NCBI GenBank assembly: GCA_963854835.1
Contig: OY978526.1
Coordinates: 38,354,501 to 38,418,500 of the forward strand
DNA from: Megamerina dolium
Lineage: Eukaryota; Arthropoda; Insecta; Diptera; Megamerinidae
DNA length: 64,000 nt
Direction of reading: 5' to 3'
The notes beneath the pieces were generated by a model. The model had not been told where the DNA came from. It did not search any database and saw nothing but the letters and a program-made list of their open reading frames with translations. Within the stretch, counting starts at the first letter, position 1. Every line of letters begins with the position of its first letter. This document shows positions 21,648 to 32,553 of the stretch, piece after piece. A program made the translations under genes and the position numbers.

Positions 21648-22424
21648 GAAGTTTGCACTACGACCAAAGGGTGTATTGTGCCCTCTTCTCTTTCCACAAC
21701 CCTTCTGTTATGCTTACTGCACCTGAAAAGTTCAAAGGCCACATTAGGCTTATGTTCACACAGACACGGTGGCAAAATCTTAAATTCTCCTTTGGGAGAT
21801 TGAATCTTATCGAATCTATATAAACTGAAAAATCAATTCATATTTGTGTGGAATTTTTCAGGATTATTAATGTCAATAATAATTATTTATTAGGTTCTCA
21901 TCTTCTTTTACGAGCTCGTCAAACAGCTCTCTAATTTTTTATGAAAAGTGGTTTACACAAATTGTGTAAACCACTTTGAGCGAAGTTTTCCGTGTGTAAA
22001 TTTAAGCGAATGTAAAAAGCAACCTCGTTTAATGAACAACTCCTTATGTTATACAAATATTTCACGAAGTGCGTTCATCAAACAATTTGTATAAATGCTT
22101 AAATTTAATCGTTTCGTAAAAAATTGATTAATCAAGTTTGCAGCAACATCAATTTTGATAATCGTGTTGTTGTTAAGCGGTTCCGTTTTTTGGTGGCCGT
22201 AGCATCACCTTTTGGAAAAAGTTGCTCGGCTGGTACTAATGTACCAACTAAATAGCAACCTTTTTTTTGCAAGCTAAAAGTTATTAGTTTGGAGTCAGTT
22301 TTAATATGGAATGCAAGAGCGAGTATTTTTGTCATATATTTCTTTTTAATTCCCTTAAAGTATAGAACGCAGCGCAACTAGCTAAATAGTTACATGATGT
22401 GTATGGTGAGGAAGCCTGAAAAGA
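21648..22424. other. hAT interior, unrecognised, with one perfect palindrome
   Basis: No coding sequence is recognised. Bases 21945-21977 form a perfect 16-bp inverted repeat around a single A. An 81-codon minus-strand frame at 22132-22377 has no family resemblance. Confidence 0.45.
21945..21977. repeat. 33-bp perfect palindrome
   Basis: The arm AAAGTGGTTTACACAA is repeated in inverse orientation after one central A. It would form a tight hairpin in single-stranded DNA or RNA. Confidence 0.9.
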
Positions 22425-22630
22425 AAGACCGTGATTTTTCACTCAAAGTCGTTGGTCAACAGGACGACCAGATGAGCTTGATGATGATCAAATTAAAACC
22501 ATAATCGAGTCGGATCATGATATAACTGTACGAGAGATAGAAGAAAATATGTCACATGCAGCGATTGAGAAACATTTAATACATGTGAAACTCGCTTGAT
22601 ATTTGGATTCCAATCGGCAAATACTTAGTT
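22425..22630 (+). mobile_element. Mariner transposase N-terminal fragment
   Basis: Frames here read RDFSLK, then after a frame change GRPDELDDDQIKTIIESDHD, ITVREIEENMSHAAIEKHL, a TGA at 22597-22599, and DIWIP. These match the helix-turn-helix and GRP-linker region of mariner transposases. The DDD catalytic part is absent. It is a short relic inside the hAT element. Confidence 0.75.
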
Positions 22631-22950
22631 GGCATGCAACAAAATGATACATAAGCAATAGCAACCCTGAAATAATTTCATTTCAGTTCAGTTCGTTCAG
22701 AAGACAGTCATCATCACAACTTTTGGTGCAGACGCCATCTTGTCGTCGTTTTGCAATGTTGCAGGCGCAGTGAATCTGTTTACAACTTAACTATGTAGCA
22801 CTGCTTGTGGATATTAAACTATGTTTACATATGAGTATCTGAATTTTTTACACAATTTACAATCATATGCTACGGATTCAACAATTTTATGCGTTGTAAG
22901 CTAACTTAGATAATTATACAACAGAATTTATTAAACTTCAAAATTTCGTT

Positions 22951-23020
22951 AACGATTATTTTACTATTTCTCGATTAATAATCGATTATTTTACTATTTC
23001 TCGATTAATAATCGATTATT
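22951..23020. repeat. 30-bp tandem repeat, 2.3 copies
   Basis: Units at 22951-22980 and 22981-23010 differ at one base, and a partial third reaches 23020. They carry ATCGATTATT motifs close to the right end of the hAT element, so they may be its subterminal repeats. Confidence 0.85.
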
Positions 23021-23112
23021 CAAAAGCAGTGTTACCATACAATGAAATCGAAAATTCAACGAAAATAATCGATTATTTTAATCAAATGATTAATTGCATC
23101 CCAATCTACAAC

Positions 23113-23959
23113 ACCATGTTTTGCGGCCTAAATTTCAAAAGCTAGACCGCTGAAAATTTGTATATAGATTTTAAATGCCATCCAGATTATCCTTCCAGAA
23201 AATAACTGATTTATATATTTTACATATATAAATGTATTGCTATGCGTTAGTCGTTATGCGTTATTCGCTATAATTCTGGGATGTTTTAAAAGAGAAAAAC
23301 GAATTATAGAGTTGCCACCTGTTTGAACAATTTAGTTTAATTAAATTTATAAGATAAATTCAATAATATAATATGGGTGTCAGGCGAAAGAGGTTTAAGA
23401 TAGCTTACTGCCAAGAATAGTTATAAGGAGAGTTGCCATCTGTTTGAAAATTTAATTCAATTAAATTGATAAGATAAATGAAATATTACAATGTGGGTAT
23501 CAAACGAAAGATATTTGTGAAATCGTTGTTTTAGAATGTTTTCCAACAGGAACGGCGCTTATTTAAAAAGTTATACTTTCTTCCACATTCACACAATAAA
23601 TTAATTATGTTCTCATTTTTAAAAGTAATGGATGCTGAAAATGGTAAATAATTTACAGAAAAGCGGGAAAATGCAGATAAGTTTAGTATCAAATTAATGA
23701 AACAATATTAATTTATTCATTTTAATTTCATAAATATGAACATGTAAAATAGAAGAGAAGTTATAAAGTTAGTAAACTGACCTGTATATAATATAAAAAA
23801 AAGACATTTACTAAGAAAATCATTCAAAATGATGCAAATAGTCTTACGTACGAAAATGCATTTTTTTTACAAAACTTCGAATCTTGTGGTGTTTTTAGGA
23901 TACTCACAAGAAATTGCAATTAATATCACTCTAAAATTTTTCAAAATTTCTATATCAAA
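23113..23959. other. AT-rich spacer with a diverged direct repeat
   Basis: A segment starting GAGTTGCCACCTGTTTGAA near 23311 recurs near 23430 (GAGTTGCCATCTGTTTGAA) about 119 bp later, covering about 95 bp with clear divergence. No gene is recognised. Confidence 0.5.
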
Positions 23960-25450
23960 TTGTATAATTGAAGAAAAGGTTCAAAATTTGTAAATGCTCT
24001 CCTGGCCGGCAATACTGCCAGGAGAGCAGTATTGCCGGCCATTATTTGATGTTCCACTACCATTTGCTATAGGATTATCTACACGAAGGCACTTTTCTTC
24101 CCAAAACCGCTTTTGCACTTCTTCTTTACGAATTTGAAATGCTGCTTTATGTGAATCTTCTCTAATTTGCCACTTTTTTAATCCAATTCTATACGAAATG
24201 TGTAGAACGAACTCAAATACTCGAATCAAAGCATGTAATGGGCTAATGCCATATCTCAGTGATTTCAGTTTCGGTTTGAAAATATCACATTTTATATTTG
24301 TAGTGAATAGAAATTGTTTTGGTGTAGCACCACATATAGGACATTTCTGTGTGGAATTGGTATTTGTTATAACATTTAGTATTTTTCCATCAATTAAGCC
24401 ATATGCAAATTGACAATCATTTTTCGGATTTAAATTTGATATTTTCAAATCTAATTGACTATTTTCAGATAGAGCTTTAAACCCTTCTACAAATTGTGTT
24501 TTTAAAGGTCTGCAAAACCGTACTAATTGCGTAGTGCAACTCACCCAAATAATTTGCCAGAAATATCCAACATTTTCATAGGCACCATGATTGTTACAAA
24601 CAAGGACTGATCAAAGAGTTGAGGTGTATCTGCCTTAAACCTTACATATTTTGTCCCGTTGTACTGTTAAATCCATAGCTAACAATTAAAATAACACTAG
24701 TTATTGCTGTAATGCAAATCATCTGCTTGCAATAATATGTAGAATACGTTGAGCGGTATGGTCTAAGCGACTTTGAAGATGCCGATACAGATACCCCCTT
24801 GGGTCGGCAAAGTTGCATTTAATTATTTCGTCATAGCTTGGAAATTAATTAAAATTCCCTACTTTATTCAATAACCCCATGTCTTTTACGTAAATCATTT
24901 TAAGTAAATTCGCGAGAGCTTCTTTCTTAGTAAGTGGAAATACTTTGGTTTGTTCAGAGGAAACCAGTTTTCTAATTCCGCTCTGCTGTGTTGACGCACT
25001 TTTTTTAAATAAATGTTAAATTTGGTTTTTTGGATTTTTTGTCGCAATAGTGGCCGCATGAATCATCAAATCAACATCATTGTTTTTCTCAAAGGAAATA
25101 TCAGTTGCCAGCTTCCTCTTCAGCCGATGTTTTTCTTTTGTGTAACTGACCTTAGGCCTTCTTGTTTTACTTGATCAAAGTTTTTCAAAATCATTCTCAT
25201 ATTGTTCAATGATGGTACTTAAGGAAACCCACTGGGGATAGTTCTGAGTAAATCTATTTATGATACGATGGCATTTTGATATCCTTTCACTAACGTATGC
25301 CACTAAATTATGTATTTTTTTTTCCAATTTCATATTTTTTTCTAAATTTAATTCATTTTCACCAATTTTTTTTGAAATCCAATCCGAAACAACGCCAGTT
25401 TTACGATAATCTTCCTGCCAAACACTAAGTATTTCCTTGTGGTGGAATTG
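23960..25450 (-). pseudogene. Transib transposase pseudogene (RAG1-related family)
   Basis: The longest frame (23981-24544) contains QLVRFCRPLKTQFVEGFK, LIDGKILNVI, KCPICGATPKQF and YGISPLHALIRVFEFVLHI. It ends at NGSGTSNNG, matching the zinc-binding and GNTARRFF region of Transib transposases. Upstream, in other frames, lie DQSLFVTIMVPMKMLDISGK, HLQSRLDHTAQRILHIIASR and an N-terminal part near 25200-25400 (SERISKCHRIINRFTQNYPQ). Many stops and frameshifts are present, and the C-terminus with the last catalytic Glu is missing. An active enzyme would cut and paste Transib DNA using a DDE nuclease fold; this one is dead. I could not find trustworthy terminal repeats. Confidence 0.78.
23997..24040. 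repeat. Interleaved double inverted repeat in the Transib gene
   Basis: CTCTCCTGG (23997-24005) is inverted at 24018-24026, and GGCCGGCAATACTG (24004-24017) is inverted at 24027-24040. The order is X Y X' Y'. It disrupts the conserved GNTA codons of the transposase. Confidence 0.9.
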
Positions 25451-25920
25451 AAATATCGTTGAAAATTACAAATCTACTTAAATTGGCCAAAAAACGGGAT
25501 AACACAGACAAACACCAACTTTTTACTCTAAAAAGGTTGTTACACGAAACGGCGCACTATAGAAGTATTCCACAATAAACCACATTTTTTTTATTTACTT
25601 CAAAAATAGAAACCTCTCTTATTATTCTCGATTACACATTTATTAACTTTTTTGTTTATTAACTATTTCCACACAATTCATTCCTTCCAATGTTTACTTA
25701 GCTGTTCAGTTTTATAGTTGCTCCATATGGATCATTTTTGACAAATCATAAATAGAACAGCATTGCCATACCAAGTTAATTTTTCGCATATTTTGGACCA
25801 TTAATATTGCTTACCTCATTTTTAAAAATAAGACAAAAATTTTTTGAATTAATGCCAAAAAAAATGATTTCTAGAAAATTATTCGCAATTAAATAATCTA
25901 GACAATTTTAAAAATCAAAA
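25451..25920. other. AT-rich spacer
   Basis: Probably the 5' non-coding part of the Transib element plus flank. No coding sequence or clear terminal repeat is visible. Confidence 0.4.
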
Positions 25921-25923
25921 TTA

Positions 25924-26048
25924 CAGTCGAATTATGTAAAACGCAACGCGACGAATTACTTTTTCTCGCGTGCGTTTTGTTTTTGTATTTTCGATAGAAC
26001 GAAAACAAAGTGATTCTACGCGTCGCCGCGTTTTATATAATTCGGCAG
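25924..26048. mobile_element. 125-bp MITE, PIF/Harbinger-like
   Basis: Terminal inverted repeats CAGTCGAATTATGTAAAACGC (left) and CTGCCGAATTATATAAAACGC (right, reverse-complemented) match at 18 of 21 positions. They are flanked by the 3-bp direct repeat TTA (25921-25923, 26049-26051). A TTA target and short foldback length suggest PIF/Harbinger, but superfamily assignment from the target alone is an inference. Confidence 0.7.
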
Positions 26049-26051
26049 TTA

Positions 26052-26769
26052 AGCAATATATATCAACTCTAGTTTAATATTAATTTTCGTGCGTGCGGTA
26101 GCTCTGTGGTTAGTAACAGGGTTCCTCTCCCCAGTTCTATGGAACTAAGTATGATAGCTAATAAAGTTAATAAGTAAAATCGAAGAGGTGCGGAATGATA
26201 GTTTATTCCCATGATAACCAAAAAATTTATGGGAGTGCTTGATAGCGAACCTGCAACAAACTGAATTTCTGTCGATAAGGTCACGTAGTTGTGACGGTCA
26301 CTCTATAACTTTAACTTTAATTTCGTTGATATTATACGATACTCCTACATATCTTCAATGGCATATGCGGTTTGATTTACTGTACTTTAAATATTGATTG
26401 ATTTAATTCTTTCAGCTCCATAGTCCATCAATAGCAATCAGCTGGTATTGATGGGAGAAGGAGTCATAGAAATTGACATTTGGTGCTAAAAACTTTTAAA
26501 ATAAACTTGAAATCAAGAACTGATCAAAATTGGTGAAATAATTTATGTCTTCACCATAATCAAATATCAAATATCCACTTTATCCGAATCAGTGGCATAT
26601 CCAGGAGATGGTTCAGGGATATAGATCCTCTCAGACAGATTAAACAATGTATTACTTTTTATTTCACGTACTTTTAACCAATCGTTTGGTATTCTTGAAC
26701 GATTATTTAGTGAGTTTTAAATCAAAATTGCCGCAAACTGAAGAAACAATAAGTCTTGTTCTTTCACTG
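26052..26769. other. Intergenic, nothing recognised
   Basis: AT-rich. A tRNA A-box-like string lies near 26100 (GGTAGCTCTGTGG), but no B box follows at the right distance. No coding sequence is recognised. Confidence 0.45.
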
Positions 26770-28190
26770 TTGGTAGAATTTTTATACCCTCCATAATGCA
26801 ATATGCAAGGTATATTCATTTCGGTCAGATGTTTGTGTCCACTTGAAGGAATCTCCGGAGTTATAGACATAGATACATATATATTCGTGTTCAGCGTCGC
26901 TTAAATTTTCGATTTAACGATGTCCGTCCGTCCGTGCGTCCGTCTGTCTGTCACCTGGTTGGTTCGTACGATAACTTGAGTAAATATTGAGCTATTTCGA
27001 CGAAATTTGGCATAAGTAACCTATGATCCAAGGGTACGGAGGGGAATGATATTGGGCATGATCGGTCAATAGCCACGTCCACACCAAGTATTCAAAGCGA
27101 CTAACCTCGAAATTTTCAAAATCTTTAACTTGCTATAACTCACATAATATATCACTTGGGACAACAATATTTGGCACATAGAGTTATATTATACTACTAT
27201 ATAACCTCGCCAAAAGTGGGTGAGCCACGCCTACTTTTTAGCGTAGCTCTCATACAAAGTGTCTGTACTTCTTTTAAATTGAAACAGCTGTAACTTCTAC
27301 AATCTTCTGTCCAGAATAACCATATTTGACACTTAGATTAACATGGCAGTCGGAAATAATATGGCAGAAAATTAGTGTGCCACGCCCACCCCTTCATGGG
27401 TCTCCCATATAAAGTCGAGGGAATTAAACTAAAACTTTTAAGCTCCATAACTTACAAACCATTTAGCGTAGAATAACGAGATTTAAGGTATGGATTAGTA
27501 TTGTACGAACAACGAGGCTCACAGGAAATGGGCGCACCACGCCCACTGTTTATCGTATCCCCCATACAAATTTTAAATTGAAACAGCTGTAACTTCTACA
27601 ATCTTCTGTGCAGAAGAACCATAATTGACACTTAAATTAATATCGTAGTCGGAAATAATATGGCACAAAATCATCGTACCACGCTCACTTCTTATTGGGG
27701 CTCCCATACAAAGTTGAGGAATTAAACAAAAATTTTAACCGCCATAACTTACAAACTATTCAGCGTAGAACAACCAGATTGAAGGTGTGGATTAGTATTG
27801 TAAGAGCAAATATACCCACAAGAAATGGGCCAGCCACGTCCATTGTTTATAGTGGCTCCCATACAGGATGACTGAATTTCTTTTAAATTGAGATAGCTCC
27901 AGCTTCTGCAATCTTCTGTCTAGATCAATCATAATTAATACTTAGGTTAATATGGTAGTTGTACATAATCTGGCAAAAAATCAACATGCCACGTCCACTT
28001 CTTAATGGGGCTACCATACAAAGTTGCGAAAATTTTAACAAATTTAAATCGCTATAACTTATGAACTATTTAACGTAGGACAACCAAATTTAAGGTGTGG
28101 ATTAATATTGAAAACATAATTGGATTTACAAGAAAGAGGTAAGCCACGCCCACTTTTTTTTTGGGCGCCTTGTTCACCCGTTTGCGCCCT
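26770..28190. repeat. (GTCY)n-containing dispersed repeat with 300-bp tandem units (mini-me/DINE-1-like)
   Basis: A GTCC/GTCT run at 26921-26952 is the proto-microsatellite typical of dipteran mini-me and DINE-1 elements. Next come the conserved string ACTTGAGTAAATATTGAG and then repeats. The segment TTGAAACAGCTGTAACTTCT starts at 27279 and 27578, and a diverged copy at 27888, giving units of about 300 bp. Each unit has CCACGCCCAC and CCCATACAAA boxes. No ORF is present. Membership in the Helitron-related DINE group is inferred from structure only. Confidence 0.65.
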
Positions 28191-28877
28191 TAGCTCTCTG
28201 CTTCCTGCCAATCTATTGCTTTATGTTCCTTGAGACTACCGAATTATTCAATGAGTTCATAAGAAGAGTTAATATTGTACATTCGCTTTTATATTCCACT
28301 TATTTTTGCAAATTAGGGTCGCATCGTCCAGCAGAGATGAAATATTACATACGAAAACCGTGCCCAATTGTTTTTCAAGCTCACTTGATGAAGGCTGTAG
28401 AATTTGATTTTCAATGTTGGGAGTGACTATTTAAGTAGTGGTCAAGAATGTGATTTGATATATTCACAGGTTTTTAGGTTTTAAGCTTCTACTAATGGCG
28501 TTTCACGAAAACATTGAGATTTAGGAACTTATATAAACTAATATTCGATTTATACTTTTTCATTGATAAGAGTAAAGTGTTTATCATAGAAATTGAAAAT
28601 CATTCAAGGGAGTAATTCCTCAATCCATATCTATCTCTACGTTGATCGTTTATGCGGCACCATTACTTGACGCCGAATTCCTGGGAACACTTCGAATATC
28701 TCTTAATCTGACCTTAGATATGAGAATTTGCAATGTCCAATAGAATTTTTTTTCTATATAACGACATTTTATTAAATAAATGATGTACTTGTACAAATAA
28801 ATTAACTAATCAACAAAATACGTTATTTGAATTCCAAGTAGTACATATAACTAACGAACAATTTAATTCAGGTAATA
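28191..28877. other. Intergenic, nothing recognised
   Basis: No domain, repeat boundary or RNA gene is recognised. A 67-codon frame at 28223-28426 (plus) has no resemblance to any family I know. Confidence 0.45.
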
Positions 28878-29151
28878 CAAGGTGCGACAATTATGTATTA
28901 AGACTCGAACCATATCTCAGCAACCAAGCGCGCCATCTATGTGTTTTGAAGCTTCAAACTTCCTCTACTAACTGTCAAAATTTCATGGCATTTGGTTGAC
29001 ATTTAATGTTTATTGACATTCATTTTACAAAACATGTGTTCGTTTGATGTTGAAATTTTAACATGAAATTTAAAATGAAATTTAACACACAGATATCGTG
29101 TTTTAATCATTTTTTCTAGAGGCAGTCTTAATACATAATTTTCGCACCTTG
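28878..29151. mobile_element. 274-bp MITE with mariner-like ends
   Basis: The 28-bp ends match at 27 positions: CAAGGTGCGACAATTATGTA at 28878 onward, and the same sequence with one change in inverse orientation ending at 29151. TA dinucleotides flank both sides (28876-28877, 29152-29153). Short size, long perfect ends and a TA target indicate a Tc1/mariner-derived MITE. Confidence 0.85.
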
Positions 29152-29329
29152 TATATATTTCAAAAGATTCTCTGCTACTCTCGTATATCAGAAATTTGGT
29201 CATCGCAAGATTTCGTTCTTTTAAGTCTTCGGACCAAGTTTGTGTTGGCAAGTTTTGTTGCTTCCGGATTAATGTGTGTCGCTTCCGGATTTTAGTCGCT
29301 CTTTATGGGCTTTGGCGAATTTTGTTATT

Positions 29330-29563
29330 GTTGTGTGAACTGAATCAACATCTAAATCGCGGTGTTGATTTTCTACCCATGTGCCAGTACATACTTCTAT
29401 ATTTTAGCTCGAGCTTATCTCGTTTCTTTTTTATATGCTCATTCCAGCGGAGCTTTGCATCAAGGATGATTACAAGATATTTTACTGAGCTAGAGTAAGG
29501 AACCTGAACGCCGTCAATGTAAAGAGGCAGATATCGAATATTTTTATTTGAAAAGACAACTTG
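29330..29563 (-). mobile_element. Jockey-clade RT fragment
   Basis: The minus strand reads IDGVQVPYSSSVKYLVIILD, AKLRWNEHIKKKRDKLELKY and RSMYWHMGRKS, the segment after the RT palm in Jockey-type elements. It abuts the 3' tail of the RTE copy at 29566. It probably belongs to the same or a related Jockey element as the pieces at 32554-32774, 36171-36318 and 36927-37250. Confidence 0.8.
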
Positions 29564-29565
29564 GA

Positions 29566-32553
29566 CTTACTTACTTACTTACTTACTTATGTGGCCATAA
29601 CAACCGAATAGCGATTTAGGCCGAAAATAACATGCTTCGCCGGCCATCTCTGTTCTTTGCTAGCTGGCGCAAGTTAGAAATTCTAAGCGCCGTCAGGTTC
29701 TCCAGCACTTGGTCTTTCCACCGGAGATTAGGTCTTTCTCTTCTGCGTCGTCCTCCAGCGGGTTCCGAATATAACACCTTCTTAGCTGGAGCATGTTCTT
29801 CCATTCACTCGACATGACCTAGCCAGCGCAGCCGGTGGATTTTGATGCGCTTTACTATGTCAATATCAGCATACAGCTCGTACAGCTCATTCTTGTACCT
29901 TATTCGGTACTCGCCACCAACGCAAATAGGTCCAAAGATCTTGTGTAGGACTTTTCTCTCGAAAACTCCAAGCATTCGCTCATCCGAGTGGAAATTGTCC
30001 AGGCTTCAGCGCCATATGTTAGGACAGGCATGATGAGAGACTTGTAGAGTGTAGTTTTCGTTCTTCGAGAGAGGGCTCGACTTCTCAATTGCTTACTCAC
30101 CCCAAAGTAACACCTGTTAGCAAGAGTTATCCTACGCATGATCTCCAAGCTGACGTCATTACTGCTGTTAATGCTGGTTCCAAGATAGACAAAGTCCCTT
30201 ACTACTTCAAAAGCGTAGTTGTCAACAGTGACGTGCTGTCCAAGACGCCGGGACTCTTTGTTTGTTGACACTAGATACTTCGTCTTGCCCTTGTTCACCG
30301 TGAGACCCATCCGACGCGACTCTCTTTCCAACTCTAAGAATGCTGTACTGACTGCTTGCGTGTTCATGCCGATTATGTCAATATCGTCGGCATACGCTAA
30401 CAGCATGACACTTTTGTTGAAGATAGTGCGATTATGTAGTAGATCAGCAGCTCGTATTATTTTCTCCATAATAAGATTGAAGAAGTCGCACGATAACGAA
30501 TCACTTTGTCTGAAACCCCGTTCGGTATTAAACGGTGCGGAGAGGTCCTTCCCAATTTTCACTGCACAACGGGAGTTATGCAGTGTCATTCTACAAAGTC
30601 GAATGAGCTTTGCAGGAATACCGCACTCAGACATTGTTGCATAGAGGTAATCCCTTACCGGACTGTCGAAATCGGCTTTATAATCAACAAATAGGTGGTG
30701 TGTGTCGATCTGTTTTTCTTGGGTCTACTCCAGGATTTGGCGCAGTGTGAAAATCTGGTCGATGGTGGATTTACCAGGTCTGAAGCCACAATGATACGGT
30801 CCAATCATGTTGCTGAGCATAGGCTTCAACCTTTCACACAGTACGCTCGATAGAACCTTGTATGCGATACTCAGGAGACTCATTCCATGGTAGTTGGCGC
30901 AAATTGTGAGGTCTCCTTTTTTATGTACGGTCTTAAACAACTCGGCAGGCAGGCCATCAGCACCTGCAGATTTGTTGTTCTTCAGCCTTAAAATGGCCGT
31001 TTCAACCTCGTCATAGTCGGGTGGTGGAACATCAACACCATCATCTGTAATTGGGGTTATCGGGCAATCTCCTCCACTGGCGGAATTGTTCGTAGCATCG
31101 CCATTCAGTAACGTGGAGAAGTGTTCCCTCCATAGGCTCAGTACACTCTGGACATCTGTAACCAGATTCCTATTTCCATCACGACAAGAAGAGGCTCCGG
31201 GAATTAAACCTCCACTCAGGCGCTTCATCTTTTCGAAGAATTTTCGAGTCTCATTCTTGTCGGTGCACATATCTATCTCCTCACACTCGCGTCTTTCCAA
31301 CTCCCTATTCTTGCGCCTGAAAAGACGTCTCTCTGCACTCCTTTTCTCTGTGTACCGCTCCTTAACAGCTCGCGTTGCGCCTGCACGCAGGGTTTTTCTG
31401 TAGGCGGCGTCTTTCTCTGCGGTAGCGTCGCGACACTCCTGATCATACCACTCATTCCTCAGAGGCCGGTAATAACCGATTACCTCCTTGGCAGCAGTAG
31501 TCATGGAGTGGGATATATGTGTCTACCGTGCGCATGTATCATGAAGTTGGGGATTGTTCTGCATAAGCAGATCCGATAGTCGAGTGGAAAATGCATCTCC
31601 TGTCTCTGGTGATCGCAGCTTACTGACGTCGAGCTTTCTCTGTGTGGGACTTCTCTTGTTATTTGCGACACATAAGCGTGTGCGCACCTTAGCTGCAACA
31701 AGGTAGTGATCCGAGTCGATGTTGGCACCACGGATCGATTTCACGTCCATCACACTGGAAGAATGACTTCCGTCAATCAGCACATGATCAATTTGGTTTC
31801 TTGTACGTTGATCTGGAGACAGCCATGTCGCTTTGTCGATGTCGAGATGCTGGAATCTGGTACCACCAATTACCATGTTTCGTGCTGAGGCGAAGTCGAT
31901 CAGCCTCATTCCGTTATCGGAGGTGTTCTGGTGGAGGCTGAATTTTCCGACAGTTGGACCAAAGGTACCTTCCTTGCCCACCCTGGCATTAAAATCGCCA
32001 AGCACGATTTTGATATCGTGGCGGGGGCAGCGGTCATAAGCTTCTTCGAGGAGCTGAAAGAAGTTCTCCTTGGTCACATTGTCCTTCTCATCCATCGGAG
32101 CGTGGGCACATATAAGGCTGATGTTGAAAAATTTTGCCTTGATGCGGATTGTGGCCAGCCGCTCGTTCACAGGCGTGAAATGTGAGACAATATGTCATAG
32201 TCTCTTGCTGACCAAAAATCCACATCCTAATTCGTGCCTTTCAGCATGGCAACTATAGTAAATGTCACAGGATGCTCTTTTGGAGCAGCCCTGTCCCGTC
32301 TATCGCATTTCCTGGAGAGCGGTGATGTCAGCTCTGTATTTTTCGAGGACATCAACCAGCTGGATGGAGGCACCCTCCCTATAAAGGGACCGGACATTCC
32401 AGGTGCATATCCGTAAATCGTTGTCCTTTTTTCATTTGCGGGCTGTTTTTTTCATTGGGGGATTTTTTATGTGGCGGGTCCCAAACTCAACGCACAACCT
32501 CTAACCGAGGAGATTTTCGCCACTCACTTCAGCCACCTCCCAGCGGGTGCCAG
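29566..32553 (-). mobile_element. RTE-like non-LTR retrotransposon, copy A
   Basis: About 3.0 kb, very similar to copy B at 60531-63649. It reads right to left: short 5' region (GGCACCCGCTGGGAGG), endonuclease, RT, and a 3' end GGCCACATAAGTAAGTAAG with five or six TAAG repeats. I found no convincing target duplication. Homology with copy B ends at about 32553, though copy A may extend slightly further 5'. Tandem TAAG tails and the single endonuclease-RT arrangement fit the RTE clade. Confidence 0.85.
29600..32440 (-). pseudogene. Endonuclease-RT of RTE copy A
   Basis: The endonuclease N-terminus (CTWNVRSLY region) is largely lost to deletion and a TAG after ALQEMR. The endonuclease body is open at 31523-32170 (NISLICAHAPMDEKDN; LGDFNARVGKEG; RNQIDHVLIDGSHSSS; GANIDSDHYLVAAKV). 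RT follows in 30725-31504 (ERYTEKRSAERRLFRRKNR; NNKSAGADGLPAELF) and 29900-30634 (GFRQSDSLSCDFFNLIMEK; the YADD box; SLIMPVLTYGAEAW). Relative to copy B there is an in-frame loss of about 33 codons between AELFKT and VHKKGD, a stop after ILE, and C-terminal frameshifts. The family enzyme nicks target DNA and reverse transcribes from the nick; this copy is inactive. Confidence 0.85.

Larger units (their letters stand above)
17587..23104. mobile_element. hAT-like DNA transposon remnant, split by a gypsy insertion
   Basis: The ends TAGGGATGGCAA (left) and TTGGGATGCAA (right, reverse-complemented) form short hAT-type terminal inverted repeats. A perfect 8-bp duplication TCTACAAC lies outside them (17579-17586 and 23105-23112). 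Subtracting the gypsy element (17737-21643) and its duplicated target leaves about 1.6 kb. This contains a decayed mariner scrap and AATCGATTATT-type subterminal repeats, but no hAT transposase, so it is a non-autonomous or internally replaced copy. Pairing of the ends across 5.5 kb is the main inference; the matching 8-mers make chance unlikely. Confidence 0.75.

Noticed and set aside
23551..25555. Direct repeat AACGGCGC on both sides of the Transib gene, as a CGGCG target duplication
   Set aside because: Transib targets are GC-rich 5-mers, but the sequences just inside (CTTATTT and, inverted, TTTCGTGT) are not inverted repeats and do not begin with the expected CAC.
26096..26130. tRNA gene or SINE head at GGTAGCTCTGTGG
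   Set aside because: No B box at the right spacing and no cloverleaf can be drawn.
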